A stretch of 64,000 nucleotides of DNA from Frigoribacterium sp. SL97 (GCF_026625765.1 NZ_CP113062.1:2790001-2854000); one strand, 5' to 3'. Shown: positions 1 to 8,720, counted from the stretch's first letter. Notes: generated by a model not told the origin, from the letters alone. Numbers and translations are program-made.

Positions 1-23
1 TGGCGGATGGTGACGACGGCCAT
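1..23 (-). CDS. rpsB: 30S ribosomal protein S2, 5' end only
   Basis: Only the first seven codons are inside the window (reading MAVVTIR, then the first two bases of a Gln/His codon). A strong AGGAG stands seven bases before the ATG. This N-terminus is the usual start of actinobacterial S2, a small-subunit protein. The neighbours support it: in actinobacteria rpsB lies next to an M23 protein, xerC, dprA and yifB, which are the next genes here apart from one inserted transporter. The identification rests on seven residues plus gene order, so it is an inference. Confidence 0.72.
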
Positions 24-43
24 GGTCGTTCTCCTTGTTTCTG

Positions 44-63
44 GGCACACCCGCGGGTGTGCC
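44..63 (-). promoter_or_regulatory. perfect 20-bp palindrome just upstream of rpsB RBS
   Basis: GGCACACCCGCGGGTGTGCC is a perfect self-complementary 20-mer ending 20 bases before the rpsB start codon and about 10 before its Shine-Dalgarno. In RNA it would form a long stem beside the ribosome site. It could be an S2-dependent translational control element, since S2 autoregulation is known in other bacteria, or an operator. Neither role is shown here. Confidence 0.4.
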
Positions 64-327
64 TGCTTGTCGGTTGTCGGGCGACCGGTCGGTCGCCACT
101 GCCTGGTGCCCGGGCACACGTCCGCCGAGCCCACCGTGAGGCGGTTCGGACCGAATGGACGTGGAGGCCGGGAGCGGCGCGAGGCGACCAGGTCGCCTCG
201 ACGTCGGTGCGTCCGGGGACGCACAGGGCACGCGAAGTCAGCCTGCTGAGCAGGCTGCATCGCTCATGTTAGCACCACCACGGGCCCGGTGAGGTGGAGG
301 TCGACCCCGGGCGGGGACCCCGACGTG

Positions 328-366
328 CACGAACGTCCCGCCCAGGATCTGGACGGGACGTTCGTG
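328..366 (-). terminator. hairpin terminator after MFS transporter
   Basis: Perfect 13-base arms (CACGAACGTCCCG at 328-340 and its complement at 354-366) with a 13-base loop, 14 bases beyond the transporter stop codon. There is no T-run, which is common for high-GC actinobacterial terminators. Confidence 0.7.
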
Positions 367-379
367 GATCGTGTCGGGC

Positions 380-1828
380 TCAGGCCTTCGCCGACCGCCC
401 CGCATCGGCCTGGACGGCCGAGGTGCCCATCTCCTCGAGCGAGCGCCCCTTCGTCTCGGGGATCTTCGCCAGCACGAAGAAGAACGACACGAGCGCAAAG
501 AACGCGAAGATGCCGTACGACAGCGTGAGGCTGAGTGCGGCGAGGGTGGGGAACGACACCGTCACGATGAAGTTGGCGATCCAGTTGGCCATGCTGCCCA
601 CGCCGAGTGCCGTGGCACGGATGCTGTTGGGGAACATCTCGCCGAGCAGCACCCACATGAGCGGGCCCCACGTGGCACCGAACGACACGACGAAGAGGTT
701 GGCCGCGACGAGGGCCACGGGGCCCCAGGCGCCGGGCAGCGACGGGTCGCCGCTCGCCGAGGTGGTCGCCTGGCTGAAGGCCAGGGCGGTGACGGCGAGG
801 CTGACGAACATGCCGATGGAGCCGGTGAGCAGCATGGGCCGACGGCCGACCTTGTCGACGAGCCCGATCGCGATGAACGTGACCGCGACGTTGACGACCG
901 CGGTGATGGTCGAGATGAGGAACGAGTCCTCTTCCTGGAAGCCGACGGCCTGCCAGAGGGTGGTCGAGTAGTAGAAGATCACGTTGATGCCGACGAACTG
1001 CTGCAGCACGGCGAGGATGATCCCGACCCAGACGATGGGCTGGAGGCCGAAGCGGGTGCCGCGGATCGACGATTTCTTCTCGAGCTCTGCCTCGGTGCGG
1101 ATCGAGTCCGTGATCTCCTTCAGGCTCGTCTCGACCGTCTCTGCCGGGACGATCGTCTGTAGGACCTTCTTGGCCTCGGCCTCGCGTCCGTCACCGGCGA
1201 GGTACCGCGGCGACTCGGGCAGACGCCAGGCCAGGATTCCGTAGACGACCGACGGGACGATTCCTACCAGGAACATCCAGCGCCACGCGGCGAGGCCGAA
1301 GAGCGACGGCTCGGATGCGCCACCCGCCGTGACCGCGAAGAGCTGGTCCGACAGCAGGGCGGCGAAGATGCCGAGGGTGATGGCGAGTTGCTGGAACGAC
1401 GCCAGGCGACCGCGGATCGCCTTGGGCGACACCTCGCTGATGTAGGCGGGCGCGATGACCGACGCGATGCCGATGCCGAGGCCGCCGATGACGCGCCAGA
1501 GGACGAGGTCCCAGACGGCGAAGGCCGCGGCCGCACCGATCGAGCTGATCAGGAACAGACCGGCACCGATCAGCATCACCTTGATGCGACCCATCTTGTC
1601 GGCGAGGCGGCCGGCGACGTAGGCACCGATGGCACAACCGATCAGGGCCGAGGCGACCGCGAAGCCCGAGGCGAACTCGGTGAGACCGAACTCGTCGGTG
1701 ATCGACTGGACCGCGCCGTTGATGACGGACGAGTCGAAACCGAACAGGAACCCGCCGATGGCCGCCGCCACGGCCAGCGCGGTCACCCGCCTGTTCAAGC
1801 TCTTCGTCGTTGCAGTGGTGTTCGACAC
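380..1828 (-). CDS. MFS sugar transporter, sugar porter family
   Basis: Predicted inner-membrane sugar:H+ symporter of 482 residues with the 12-helix major facilitator pattern. Sugar-porter signatures are visible: the loop motif GRLADKMGR, PESPRYL in the mid-protein, a second VDKVGRRP loop, and PETKGRSLEEM near the C-terminus. The GTG start at 1828 is chosen because GAAGGAG lies five bases upstream; the open frame extends further but without a ribosome site. The substrate cannot be told from sequence (xylose, glucose, galactose or inositol are all possible). It is a lone gene with its own terminator and splits the usual rpsB/M23 neighbourhood, so it was probably inserted in this lineage. Confidence 0.88.
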   Translation of the reverse strand: MSNTTATTKSLNRRVTALAVAAAIGGFLFGFDSSVINGAVQSITDEFGLTEFASGFAVASALIGCAIGAYVAGRLADKMGRIKVMLIGAGLFLISSIGAAAAFAVWDLVLWRVIGGLGIGIASVIAPAYISEVSPKAIRGRLASFQQLAITLGIFAALLSDQLFAVTAGGASEPSLFGLAAWRWMFLVGIVPSVVYGILAWRLPESPRYLAGDGREAEAKKVLQTIVPAETVETSLKEITDSIRTEAELEKKSSIRGTRFGLQPIVWVGIILAVLQQFVGINVIFYYSTTLWQAVGFQEEDSFLISTITAVVNVAVTFIAIGLVDKVGRRPMLLTGSIGMFVSLAVTALAFSQATTSASGDPSLPGAWGPVALVAANLFVVSFGATWGPLMWVLLGEMFPNSIRATALGVGSMANWIANFIVTVSFPTLAALSLTLSYGIFAFFALVSFFFVLAKIPETKGRSLEEMGTSAVQADAGRSAKA

Positions 1829-1961
1829 CTGTACTCCTTCACGGCTCGAGGAGCAGGGCTCGTGGCCACGACTCCCCCACAAACGATGTGCACGGGGTGT
1901 TCGTGCACGGGTGAACCTTACGCCTCGCCGAGAAAGCTTGCGCAACCGGCAAGGTGCCGGT

Positions 1962-2522
1962 ATGCGCTCTCACCTGCGGCCGACGACGCGGCTTCTCGTC
2001 ACCCTCACGACGGCGGCCCTCGTCACGGTCCTCGCCGGGTCGCTCTCGGTCACGCCCGCGGTCGCGAACCCCCGGACAGCGAATCCCCGGGCAGCGAGCG
2101 CAGGAGGCGCGGTGTGGGCCTGGCCGGTCGCCTCGCCCCATCCGGTGGTCCGGCCCTTCGTCGGGCCGCCGAACCCGTGGTCGCCGGGGCACCGCGGCAT
2201 TGACGTCGGGACGGTCGAGAGCTCGGTCGTGACGGCCCCGGACGACGGCGTCGTGCACTTCGCCGGGGTCGTGGTGGACCGGCCGGTCCTGTCGATCGCC
2301 CACCCGGGCGGGGTGCTGAGCAGCTTCGAACCGGTGGTGGCCGGTGTCTCGAAGGGCGACGCCGTCACGCGGGGGCAGACCGTCGGTGTGCTCGAGCGAG
2401 GGCACTGCGCCGACCGACCGTGCCTGCACCTGGGGGCGCGGATCGACGGCGAGTACGTCTCGCCCCTGGTGTTCCTGGGCGGGATCGAGCCGTCGGTGTT
2501 GCTGCCGACGACGCCCCGCTGA
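1962..2522 (+). CDS. secreted M23 (LytM-like) peptidase-fold protein
   Basis: A 186-residue protein with an N-terminal signal peptide (hydrophobic 11-30, likely cleavage after AVA at 33-35) and an M23/LytM domain acting outside the membrane, where the family cuts or binds peptidoglycan. The zinc-site start H77-RGI-D81 is present. The usual HxH pair near the end reads C154-L-H156, so one expected metal ligand is replaced by Cys; activity is uncertain and it may be a non-catalytic regulator. Divergent from the transporter. A homologue beside rpsB is a conserved actinobacterial arrangement. Confidence 0.8.
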   Translation: MRSHLRPTTRLLVTLTTAALVTVLAGSLSVTPAVANPRTANPRAASAGGAVWAWPVASPHPVVRPFVGPPNPWSPGHRGIDVGTVESSVVTAPDDGVVHFAGVVVDRPVLSIAHPGGVLSSFEPVVAGVSKGDAVTRGQTVGVLERGHCADRPCLHLGARIDGEYVSPLVFLGGIEPSVLLPTTPR

Positions 2523-2625
2523 ACACCGCCCGGCACCGGCCGGCACCCGCCGGGTCGACGACCGCAGCACGGTCGGGTGCTCGGAGGGTCCTCGGGCGTC
2601 GTGGGCGTCGTCGGGTGGAGCGTCG

Positions 2626-3540
2626 TCAGGCGCGCGGGTGTGCCGACCGGTAGCTGTCGCGCAGGCGGTCGGTCGAGACGTGCGTGTAGATCTGCGTGGT
2701 GCCGAGGCTCGCATGACCGAGCAGCTCCTGGACGGCCCGGAGGTCGGCCCCTCCGTCGAGCAGATGGGTGGCGGCCGTGTGCCTCAACGCGTGTGGCCCC
2801 GCCGGCCCGCCGCCCGGGAGGTCTGCGAGCAGCCCGGCGACCAGTCGGTAGACGGCCCTCGTGCCGAGCCGCCCCCCGGTCGACCCCACGAAGAAGGCGC
2901 CGTCCGTGACCGGGGTGACGAGCGTCGGGCGGGCGAGGTCGACGTACCGCCCCAGGGCCTCGGCCGCCGGCACCCCGAACGGCACGACGCGCTGCTTCGC
3001 CCCCTTGCCGGTCACCCGCACGGTCAGCCGTTCGAGGTCCACGTCGCCGAGGTCCGCCCCGACGAGCTCCGACACGCGCAGGCCCGCGCCGTAGAGCAGT
3101 TCGACGACCGCGAGGTCCCGGCGTGCCCTGGGGTCGCCCGTGTCCGCCCGGACGGCGAGGGAGGCCAGCAGGCCGTCGACCTGCTCGCGCGTGAGGACGC
3201 GCGGCAGGCGACTCTCGGGCTTCGGCGCACGCAGTCGGGCACCGACGTCGACCGGTGTGCGGTCGGTCTCGTCGAGCCACCGGGTGAAGGCCCGGACGCT
3301 CGCCGACCGCCGGGCGAGGGTGGCCCGGGCGAGCCCGGCCTGCGTGCCCTGCCAGAGCCAGTCGCGAAGCAGGTCGAGGTCGAGGTCGCCCACCTCACCC
3401 GGGCGACCGAGCCGGTTCTCGGCGAAGGCGACGAGGGAGTCGAGGTCGGCCGCGTACGACCGCACCGTGTGGTCGCTGAGCCCCCGGCCGTCGTGCAGGT
3501 GGTCGGCGAACCGTTCGACCTCGCCCAGGAGGCGCGTCAC
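2626..3540 (-). CDS. xerC: tyrosine recombinase, XerC type
   Basis: A 304-residue site-specific tyrosine recombinase that would resolve chromosome dimers at dif together with a partner (XerD). A SAM-like N-terminal core-binding domain spans about 1-95 and the catalytic domain about 110-300. Catalytic residues are visible: R155 (GAGLRVSEL), K179, H250 and R253 (HALRHTAATH), H276 (LLGH) and nucleophile Y285 (TQIYTHV). The GTG start at 3540 is preceded by GAGGGG. Location directly downstream of dprA matches the chromosomal XerC locus of actinobacteria, so a phage or transposon integrase is unlikely. Confidence 0.88.
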   Translation of the reverse strand: MTRLLGEVERFADHLHDGRGLSDHTVRSYAADLDSLVAFAENRLGRPGEVGDLDLDLLRDWLWQGTQAGLARATLARRSASVRAFTRWLDETDRTPVDVGARLRAPKPESRLPRVLTREQVDGLLASLAVRADTGDPRARRDLAVVELLYGAGLRVSELVGADLGDVDLERLTVRVTGKGAKQRVVPFGVPAAEALGRYVDLARPTLVTPVTDGAFFVGSTGGRLGTRAVYRLVAGLLADLPGGGPAGPHALRHTAATHLLDGGADLRAVQELLGHASLGTTQIYTHVSTDRLRDSYRSAHPRA

Positions 3541-3590
3541 GGCAGCGCCCGCCCCTCGCGTCTCGATCCCGGCTCGTGCATGCCGACAGG

Positions 3591-4853
3591 CTAACCATCG
3601 CGGCGCCCCCTCACTCGTCGCCACCCCGAGCCGGAGCGCCGGGCCGCACCCGACAGGTCGAGCTCGGCGAGCACGTCGCGGACCGTCTCGAGCGACAGCC
3701 CGCTTGCGACGGCCAGTTCGTCGGTCTCCCGGGTCGCCGTCGTGCTGAGCGCGTCCAGCACCCGCATCGTCTCGGGGTCGAGCCGTCGGCCCTCGTACGA
3801 GGCGACGACGAGGTCGGTCGACACCCCCGCGAGTGCGAGGACCTCGTCGGCACCCGTCACGCACTCGGCCAGACCGGACCGGATCAGGGCGTGGCAGCCG
3901 ACGGACGACGGCGAGGTGACCGGGCCGGGCACGGCCCCGACCGGACGACCGAGCGACTGCGCGTGGGCGGCCGTGTTCAGCGACCCCGAGCGGCCGCCGG
4001 CCTCGACCACGACGGTCGCGGCCGTCAACGCCGCGATCAGCCTGTTGCGTTGCAGGAACCGCCACCGCGACGGCTTGCCCCCGCACGGAGCCTCGGAGAT
4101 CACCAGACCCGTCTCGATGACGCGTCGCAGCAGGGCGTCGTGACCGGCCGGGTAGAGGTGGTCGACTCCCCCGGCCATGACGGCCACCGTCGTCGCCGAG
4201 GCGGCCAGGGCCGCCCGGTGGGCGGCACCGTCGATGCCGTAGGCGGCACCCGAGACGACCGCGAGACCCCGGTCGGCCACGCCGCCGGCGAGCTCGGCCG
4301 ACACCTGCTCGCCGTAGGCCGTCGCCGCCCGCGAGCCGACGATCGCGATGCTCGACGTCGGCGCCGGAACGGACGCCGGACCTCGTGCCCAGAGGGCCAC
4401 GGGAGTGTGATGGCCGAGGTCGTCGAGGGCCTCGGGCCACAGCGGGGTGCGCGGCACGAGCAGCCTCGATCCCACCACGGTCGCCGTGCGGAACGACCGG
4501 AGGATCACGCTGGTCTCGAGACGGGGCCGCCATCTCGTGAGCGCCCGTACGAGGTCGAGCCGCTCCACGTCGTCGCGGGTGGCCCCTGCCTCGATCAGGG
4601 CTCCCGCGAGCAGACCCGCGCGGGGGTCGTCGTGACCGACCGCCGCTTCGAGCACGAGGCGGAGCCCCACGGTCGGTCCGAGCAGTGACCGGACGACGCC
4701 ACCCACCGCGTCACCCGGTTCGACCACACCTGTCCAGGCGCCCAGGGCGAACGCCTCGAGGGTCTGTGCCTCGCTGAACTCGTGGGCGCCGGGCAGGAGG
4801 GGCCGGACGAGGTCGGCCAGCTCGGCGGGGGTCGCCCGGAGCAGGTCGCTCAC
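3591..4853 (-). CDS. dprA: DNA-processing protein DprA
   Basis: A 420-residue DprA/Smf protein, which loads RecA on incoming single-stranded DNA during transformation. The Rossmann-like core starts at IVGSR (171-175) and includes SGAAYGID (201-208), the GGVDHLYP loop and SEAPCG. A winged-helix-like tail (about 355-410) is the usual C-terminal domain. The GTG start overlaps the yifB stop by four bases (GTGA), so the two are translationally coupled. In most actinobacteria dprA persists without proven competence, and its role here may lie in recombination. Confidence 0.9.
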   Translation of the reverse strand: MSDLLRATPAELADLVRPLLPGAHEFSEAQTLEAFALGAWTGVVEPGDAVGGVVRSLLGPTVGLRLVLEAAVGHDDPRAGLLAGALIEAGATRDDVERLDLVRALTRWRPRLETSVILRSFRTATVVGSRLLVPRTPLWPEALDDLGHHTPVALWARGPASVPAPTSSIAIVGSRAATAYGEQVSAELAGGVADRGLAVVSGAAYGIDGAAHRAALAASATTVAVMAGGVDHLYPAGHDALLRRVIETGLVISEAPCGGKPSRWRFLQRNRLIAALTAATVVVEAGGRSGSLNTAAHAQSLGRPVGAVPGPVTSPSSVGCHALIRSGLAECVTGADEVLALAGVSTDLVVASYEGRRLDPETMRVLDALSTTATRETDELAVASGLSLETVRDVLAELDLSGAARRSGSGWRRVRGRRDG

Positions 4854-6379
4854 AGCGACTGCCGCATGCTCAGGGCCCGGACCACGTGACGGCGGACGGG
4901 GGCGGGTTCGTCGTCGAGGTCGGCGAGGGTCCAGGCGACCCGCAGCACGCGGTCGTAACCCCTCATCGTCAGGGCACCGGTCTCGAGCGCCCGGTCGACG
5001 GGCTGTGAGTCCGCCACGGCCAGGCGGTTCGCCGGATCACGCAGCCAGGTTCCCGGGACCTCGCCGGACGACCGCCAGGGTGTTCCCTCGAGTCGGCGGG
5101 CGGCACGGCCGCGCGCCCGGTCGACGCGTTCGCGGGCCTGGCGTGTCGTCGTCGGGACGACGTCGGCCGATGCGCGGAACTGCGACGAGCTGATGCGGGC
5201 CACCCGCAACTGCAGGTCGATGCGGTCGACGAGAGGCCCGGAGAGCTTGCCCAGGTAGCGACGCCGCTGGTGCGGGGAACAACTGCAGTCGAAGTCGCGG
5301 GAGCCGTATTGCCCGCACGGACAGGGGTTCGCCGCCGCGACCAGTTGGAACCTCGCGGGGAAACGCGCCACCGCCCGTGACCTGTGGACGACGGTCTCGC
5401 CCGACTCGAGGGGCTGGCGAAGACAGTCGAGGACCGTCTGTCGGAACTCGGGCGCCTCGTCGAGGAACAGCACGCCCCGGGTCGCCCTCGACGCGGCGCC
5501 GGGCCTGATGACCCCGCTGCCCCCGCCGACCAGGGCCGCCGCGCTGCAGGTGTGGTGGGGCGCCTCGAACGGCGGCCTCCGGTCGAGATCGCCCGTGACG
5601 GCGACCCCGGCCAACGAACGGATCGACGCGACCTCGAGGGCCGAATCGGCGTCGAGGTCGGGCAACAGACCGGGCAGACGGGCCGCCAGCATGCTCTTGC
5701 CTGCGCCGGGCGGCCCCACCATGAGGAGGTGGTGGCCGCCGGCTGCGGCGACGACGAGCGCCTCGACGGCGTCGACGTTGCCGATGACGTCCGCGAGGTC
5801 GAGTGCGGCCGGCACCGTCGGTTCGGTGCGCGATCGCGTGATGGCCACGACCGGCTCGGGTTCGAGCCCTGCACCGTGCCAGATCGCCGCCTCGCGCAGG
5901 CTCGGCACGGCCACCACGCGGATGCCGGGGACGAGGGCGGCCTCGTCCGCGTTGTCGGTCGGCACCATGACGGTGGCGGCCCCTGCCCGGCGCGCACCCA
6001 ACACGGCGGGCAGGACTCCGTCGACGGGCCTGAGCCGGCCGTCGAGCCCGAGCTCGCCCAGGTGGACGACGCCCTCGACGGACTCGGCGGGGACGAGTTC
6101 GGCTGCGGCCAGGGCCGCGATGGCGATGCCGAGGTCGAAGGACGACCCCTGCTTGGGCAGCGACGCCGGTGACAGGTTGACGGTCAGCTTGCGCGCCGGC
6201 AAGGCGCACCCGGAGTTGGTCGCTGCGGACCGGACGCGGTCACGGGCCTCACCCAGCGACGTGTCGGGCAGTCCGATGATCACGAACGCCGGCAGCCCGG
6301 CACCCATGTCCGCCTCGATCTCGACCAGGGCTCCGTCGACGCCCAGCAGGGCGACCGCCCGCGTCCGCGCCACGCTCAT
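4850..6379 (-). CDS. YifB/ComM family Mg-chelatase-like ATPase
   Basis: A 509-residue AAA+ protein. The N-terminal Lon-protease-like fold (about 1-185, with LPxxSLPKQGSSFDLG-type sequence) is followed by a ChlI-type AAA+ domain: Walker A GPPGAGKS at 222-229, Walker B GVLFLDE, and a Cys-rich loop (CPCGQYG...CSC). ComM, the characterised relative, is a hexameric helicase that promotes branch migration in transformation. Start ATG overlaps the yraN stop (ATGA) and the stop overlaps dprA, which places it in a yraN-yifB-dprA operon. Confidence 0.9.
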   Translation of the reverse strand: MSVARTRAVALLGVDGALVEIEADMGAGLPAFVIIGLPDTSLGEARDRVRSAATNSGCALPARKLTVNLSPASLPKQGSSFDLGIAIAALAAAELVPAESVEGVVHLGELGLDGRLRPVDGVLPAVLGARRAGAATVMVPTDNADEAALVPGIRVVAVPSLREAAIWHGAGLEPEPVVAITRSRTEPTVPAALDLADVIGNVDAVEALVVAAAGGHHLLMVGPPGAGKSMLAARLPGLLPDLDADSALEVASIRSLAGVAVTGDLDRRPPFEAPHHTCSAAALVGGGSGVIRPGAASRATRGVLFLDEAPEFRQTVLDCLRQPLESGETVVHRSRAVARFPARFQLVAAANPCPCGQYGSRDFDCSCSPHQRRRYLGKLSGPLVDRIDLQLRVARISSSQFRASADVVPTTTRQARERVDRARGRAARRLEGTPWRSSGEVPGTWLRDPANRLAVADSQPVDRALETGALTMRGYDRVLRVAWTLADLDDEPAPVRRHVVRALSMRQSL

Positions 6380-6741
6380 GCTCCGGCCCCGCGGACGTGG
6401 TCGATCCGCTCGTGCCCCGCGCACCGCTCCACCGTGATGCCCACGACGTCGATGCGCACCCCCCGGGGCGTCGAGGTGGGATGCGCCTGGCACCAGGCCC
6501 CCGCCAGCCGTCGCAGACGGGCCAGCTTGGTCGGCGTCACGGCCTCGAGCGCGTGACCGTAGCCGGTGCCAGACCGCGTCTTGACCTCGACGACGACCAC
6601 CTCGTCGCCGTCCAGGGCGACCACGTCGATCTCGCCCTCGCGGCACCGCCAGTTGCGCTCGACGACCCGCATGCCCTGCGCCTCGACGTACTCGGCCGCG
6701 ACGTCTTCGCCGCGCCGACCCAATTCGTCCTTCTTCGCCAT
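6376..6741 (-). CDS. YraN family (UPF0102) putative endonuclease
   Basis: A 121-residue protein of the UPF0102 family, which has a restriction-endonuclease-like fold. GRRGEDVAAEYVE is near the N-terminus and the putative active-site pattern GEID...VVVVEVKTR follows. AGGAGG six bases before the ATG at 6741 fixes the start. The cellular role is unknown; the family is nearly always encoded with yifB and rnhB, as here. Confidence 0.85.
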   Translation of the reverse strand: MAKKDELGRRGEDVAAEYVEAQGMRVVERNWRCREGEIDVVALDGDEVVVVEVKTRSGTGYGHALEAVTPTKLARLRRLAGAWCQAHPTSTPRGVRIDVVGITVERCAGHERIDHVRGAGA

Positions 6742-6894
6742 GTCTGACCTCCTGCCAGCAGGCTGGCGGAGGCGCGCCCCTCGGAGGGCCGGCGGAGCAT
6801 CGGCTGGGGACGCCACCGACCCGGCCGCGGCTGGGGACGAGCCGAGTCGAGACGCGACGAGTCCCGCGCCAGGAGGTCGCGTGGCGACGGACGA

Positions 6895-7218
6895 CTACTC
6901 GTCGAGTGCGAGTTCTTTCGGGAGCTCGAGGTCGCGGCTCGTGAGCTCTTCGACGTTCACGTCCTTGAAGGTGAGCACCCGGACCGACTTGACGAAGCGG
7001 TCGGAGCGGTAGACGTCCCAGACCCAGACGTCGGTCATCGACAGTTCGAAGTAGAAGTCGTGCTCGGTGTCACGCCGGACCAGGTCGACCTCGTTGGCCA
7101 GGTAGAAACGCCGCTCGGTCTCGACCACGTAGCGGAACTGCGACACCACGTCGCGGTACTCGCGGTAGAGCGCGAGCTCGACCTCGCGGTCGTAGTCTTC
7201 GAAATCGTCCTCGTCCAT
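6895..7218 (-). CDS. DUF2469 family protein
   Basis: A 107-residue, very acidic N-terminus (MDEDDFEDYD) protein matching the actinobacterial DUF2469 family, which sits between rnhB and yraN in this phylum. It lacks signal peptide and membrane segments, so it is presumably cytoplasmic. The conserved centre is rich in Tyr, Phe and Trp (YRYV-type, DVWVWDVYR). Function is unknown. Confidence 0.82.
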   Translation of the reverse strand: MDEDDFEDYDREVELALYREYRDVVSQFRYVVETERRFYLANEVDLVRRDTEHDFYFELSMTDVWVWDVYRSDRFVKSVRVLTFKDVNVEELTSRDLELPKELALDE

Positions 7219-7291
7219 CGGAGTCGAGCTTACGCGGCCCTCGGGGCAGCGGACGCCGTCGTCCCTCTGCTGCCGGCGTAGGCGCTCGAGG

Positions 7292-7930
7292 TCAGTGCAG
7301 CCAGGTGAGGCGGTGCAGCGGCGACGGACCCAATTCGGACAGGGCCCCGTAGTGCGCCGACGAGCCGTAGCCCTTGTTGCCGGCCCAGGCGTAGCCCGGG
7401 TGGACGCCGTCGGCCTCGATCATCAGCCGGTCGCGTTCGACCTTGGCGATGATCGACGCCGCCGCCACCGACGCGCAGTCGCGGTCGGCCTTGACCCTGG
7501 TCGTGATGCGCGGAGGGGTGGCGAGCTGGGGTGACAGGTAGTCGTGGTTGCCGTCGAGCACCACCACGGACTGCATGATGCCGACACCGGCGTGGTGCAG
7601 CGCCGTGAGGGCACGCTTGCCGGCGAGCCCGAGGGCGACGACGATGCCCAGCCGGTCGACCTCGTGCGCTTCGGCGAAGCCCACCGCGTGATGGGACACC
7701 CACGACGTCGCCAGCGGGTAGAGGGCCTCGCGTCGCTTCTCGGACAGGAGCTTCGAGTCGCGCAGACCCGCGGGGACGTCGAGGCACTCGACGTGGACCG
7801 CCCCGAGCCCGACCGCGACCGGCCCGGCGATGGCGCCCCGACCGACCTCGTCGCAGCCGATCACCCAGGTCGCGCCGGCGGCGTGCAGCTCGCGTTCGTA
7901 GTCGAGGGTGGGGTCGACGACGGGGCTCAT
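7292..7930 (-). CDS. rnhB: ribonuclease HII
   Basis: A 212-residue RNase HII, which removes ribonucleotides and RNA from RNA:DNA hybrids. The active-site start GCDEVGRG is at 25-32 (D27, E28), and the later acidic residues lie in VVVLDGNHD and the conserved VKADRDCASVAAASIIAK block. The ATG overlaps the lepB stop by four bases (ATGA). The upstream in-frame extension overlaps lepB and lacks a ribosome site, so the later start is preferred. Confidence 0.93.
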   Translation of the reverse strand: MSPVVDPTLDYERELHAAGATWVIGCDEVGRGAIAGPVAVGLGAVHVECLDVPAGLRDSKLLSEKRREALYPLATSWVSHHAVGFAEAHEVDRLGIVVALGLAGKRALTALHHAGVGIMQSVVVLDGNHDYLSPQLATPPRITTRVKADRDCASVAAASIIAKVERDRLMIEADGVHPGYAWAGNKGYGSSAHYGALSELGPSPLHRLTWLH

Positions 7931-8676
7931 TCGCCCTCTCGCTCGGTGCCGCGGAAGACGTCGGGGTAGTCGCCGAGCCACGTCCAGCGCTCAGTGGGCC
8001 AACTGATGACGAAGGCGCGTCCGACGACGTCGCTCATCGGGACGAACCCCTTGCTCGGAGTGGCGCCGTTGTACCGGCTGTCCTTCGAGTTGTAGCGGTT
8101 GTCGCCCATCACCCAGAGGGAGTCGGCGGGCACCGTGACCGAGAAGTCGTCGGCCGAGACCCGGGTCTCGCCCGGGGGCAGGTTCACGTAGGGCTCGTCG
8201 AGGGGGACGCCGTTGACCGACATCTGGCCGAAGTCGTTGCAGCACTCGACGGTGTCGCCCGGCAGGCCGATGACCCGCTTGATCAGGTGGTCGTTGCTGT
8301 CTTGTGCGCCGAGCCCGACCAGCGTGAGGAACCACGAGAAGCCGTCGGACACCGGGTTGCCGGTGGTCGTGCTGATGGGAGCCGTGCCGTCGAGCCAACC
8401 GCCCGGGTCGGTGAACACGACCACGTCGCCCCGCTTGACGTCGACGAGGTCGGGTACGAGCTCGTTGACGATGATGCGGTCGTTGATCTGGAGCGTCTGC
8501 TCCATCGACCCGGAGGGGATGTAGAACGACCGGATCAGGAACGTCTTGATCAGGAACGAGATCAGGAGGGCCGCCAGGAAGATGACGAGCACGTCGCGCA
8601 CGAAGGTGCCGATGCCGCGCTTTCCGCCGTCGTCGCGTCGAGGACGCAGGGCGCGCCTCACTGTGTCATTCGTCAT
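7927..8676 (-). CDS. lepB: signal peptidase I
   Basis: A 249-residue type I signal peptidase that cleaves Sec/Tat signal peptides at the outer face of the membrane. One transmembrane segment (about 26-46) follows a basic cytoplasmic tail. The nucleophile is S57 in PSGSM and the general base is K133 in LIKRVIGLPGD; the later box MGDNRYNSKDSR is intact. A 50-residue insertion between the boxes is normal for Gram-positive enzymes. The start lies only ten bases after the rplS terminator stem, with GGTGG as a weak ribosome site. Confidence 0.92.
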   Translation of the reverse strand: MTNDTVRRALRPRRDDGGKRGIGTFVRDVLVIFLAALLISFLIKTFLIRSFYIPSGSMEQTLQINDRIIVNELVPDLVDVKRGDVVVFTDPGGWLDGTAPISTTTGNPVSDGFSWFLTLVGLGAQDSNDHLIKRVIGLPGDTVECCNDFGQMSVNGVPLDEPYVNLPPGETRVSADDFSVTVPADSLWVMGDNRYNSKDSRYNGATPSKGFVPMSDVVGRAFVISWPTERWTWLGDYPDVFRGTEREGE

Positions 8677-8685
8677 TTAACCACC

Positions 8686-8720
8686 CGAGCTCCCCGCCAT
8701 CTTAGATGGCGGGGAGCTCG
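8686..8720 (-). terminator. rplS terminator
   Basis: Perfect 16-base arms (CGAGCTCCCCGCCATC at 8686-8701, complement at 8705-8720) with a TTA loop. It lies 23 bases beyond the rplS stop and immediately before lepB, so lepB transcription must depend on readthrough or on a promoter inside this stem. Confidence 0.85.

Larger units (their letters stand above)
24..379 (-). other. rpsB upstream/leader region with multiple inverted repeats
   Basis: About 350 bases without a gene, between the transporter stop and rpsB, both on the minus strand. It holds the transporter terminator (328-366) and then five inverted repeats on the way to rpsB: 240-247/249-256, 180-189/191-200, 106-117, 80-86/91-97 and a perfect 20-base palindrome at 44-63 about 20 bases before the rpsB start. 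A possible -10 (TAACAT on the minus strand, near 268-273) was seen but has no convincing -35. Likely an mRNA leader; its function is not known. Confidence 0.5.

Noticed and set aside
264..671. Minus-strand open frame overlapping the 3' end of the MFS gene
   Set aside because: Covers the terminator and overlaps a clear gene in another frame; no ribosome site.
2626..3540. Mobile-element integrase
   Set aside because: Location next to dprA and rpsB and the length of 304 residues match chromosomal XerC; no attachment sites or cargo genes.
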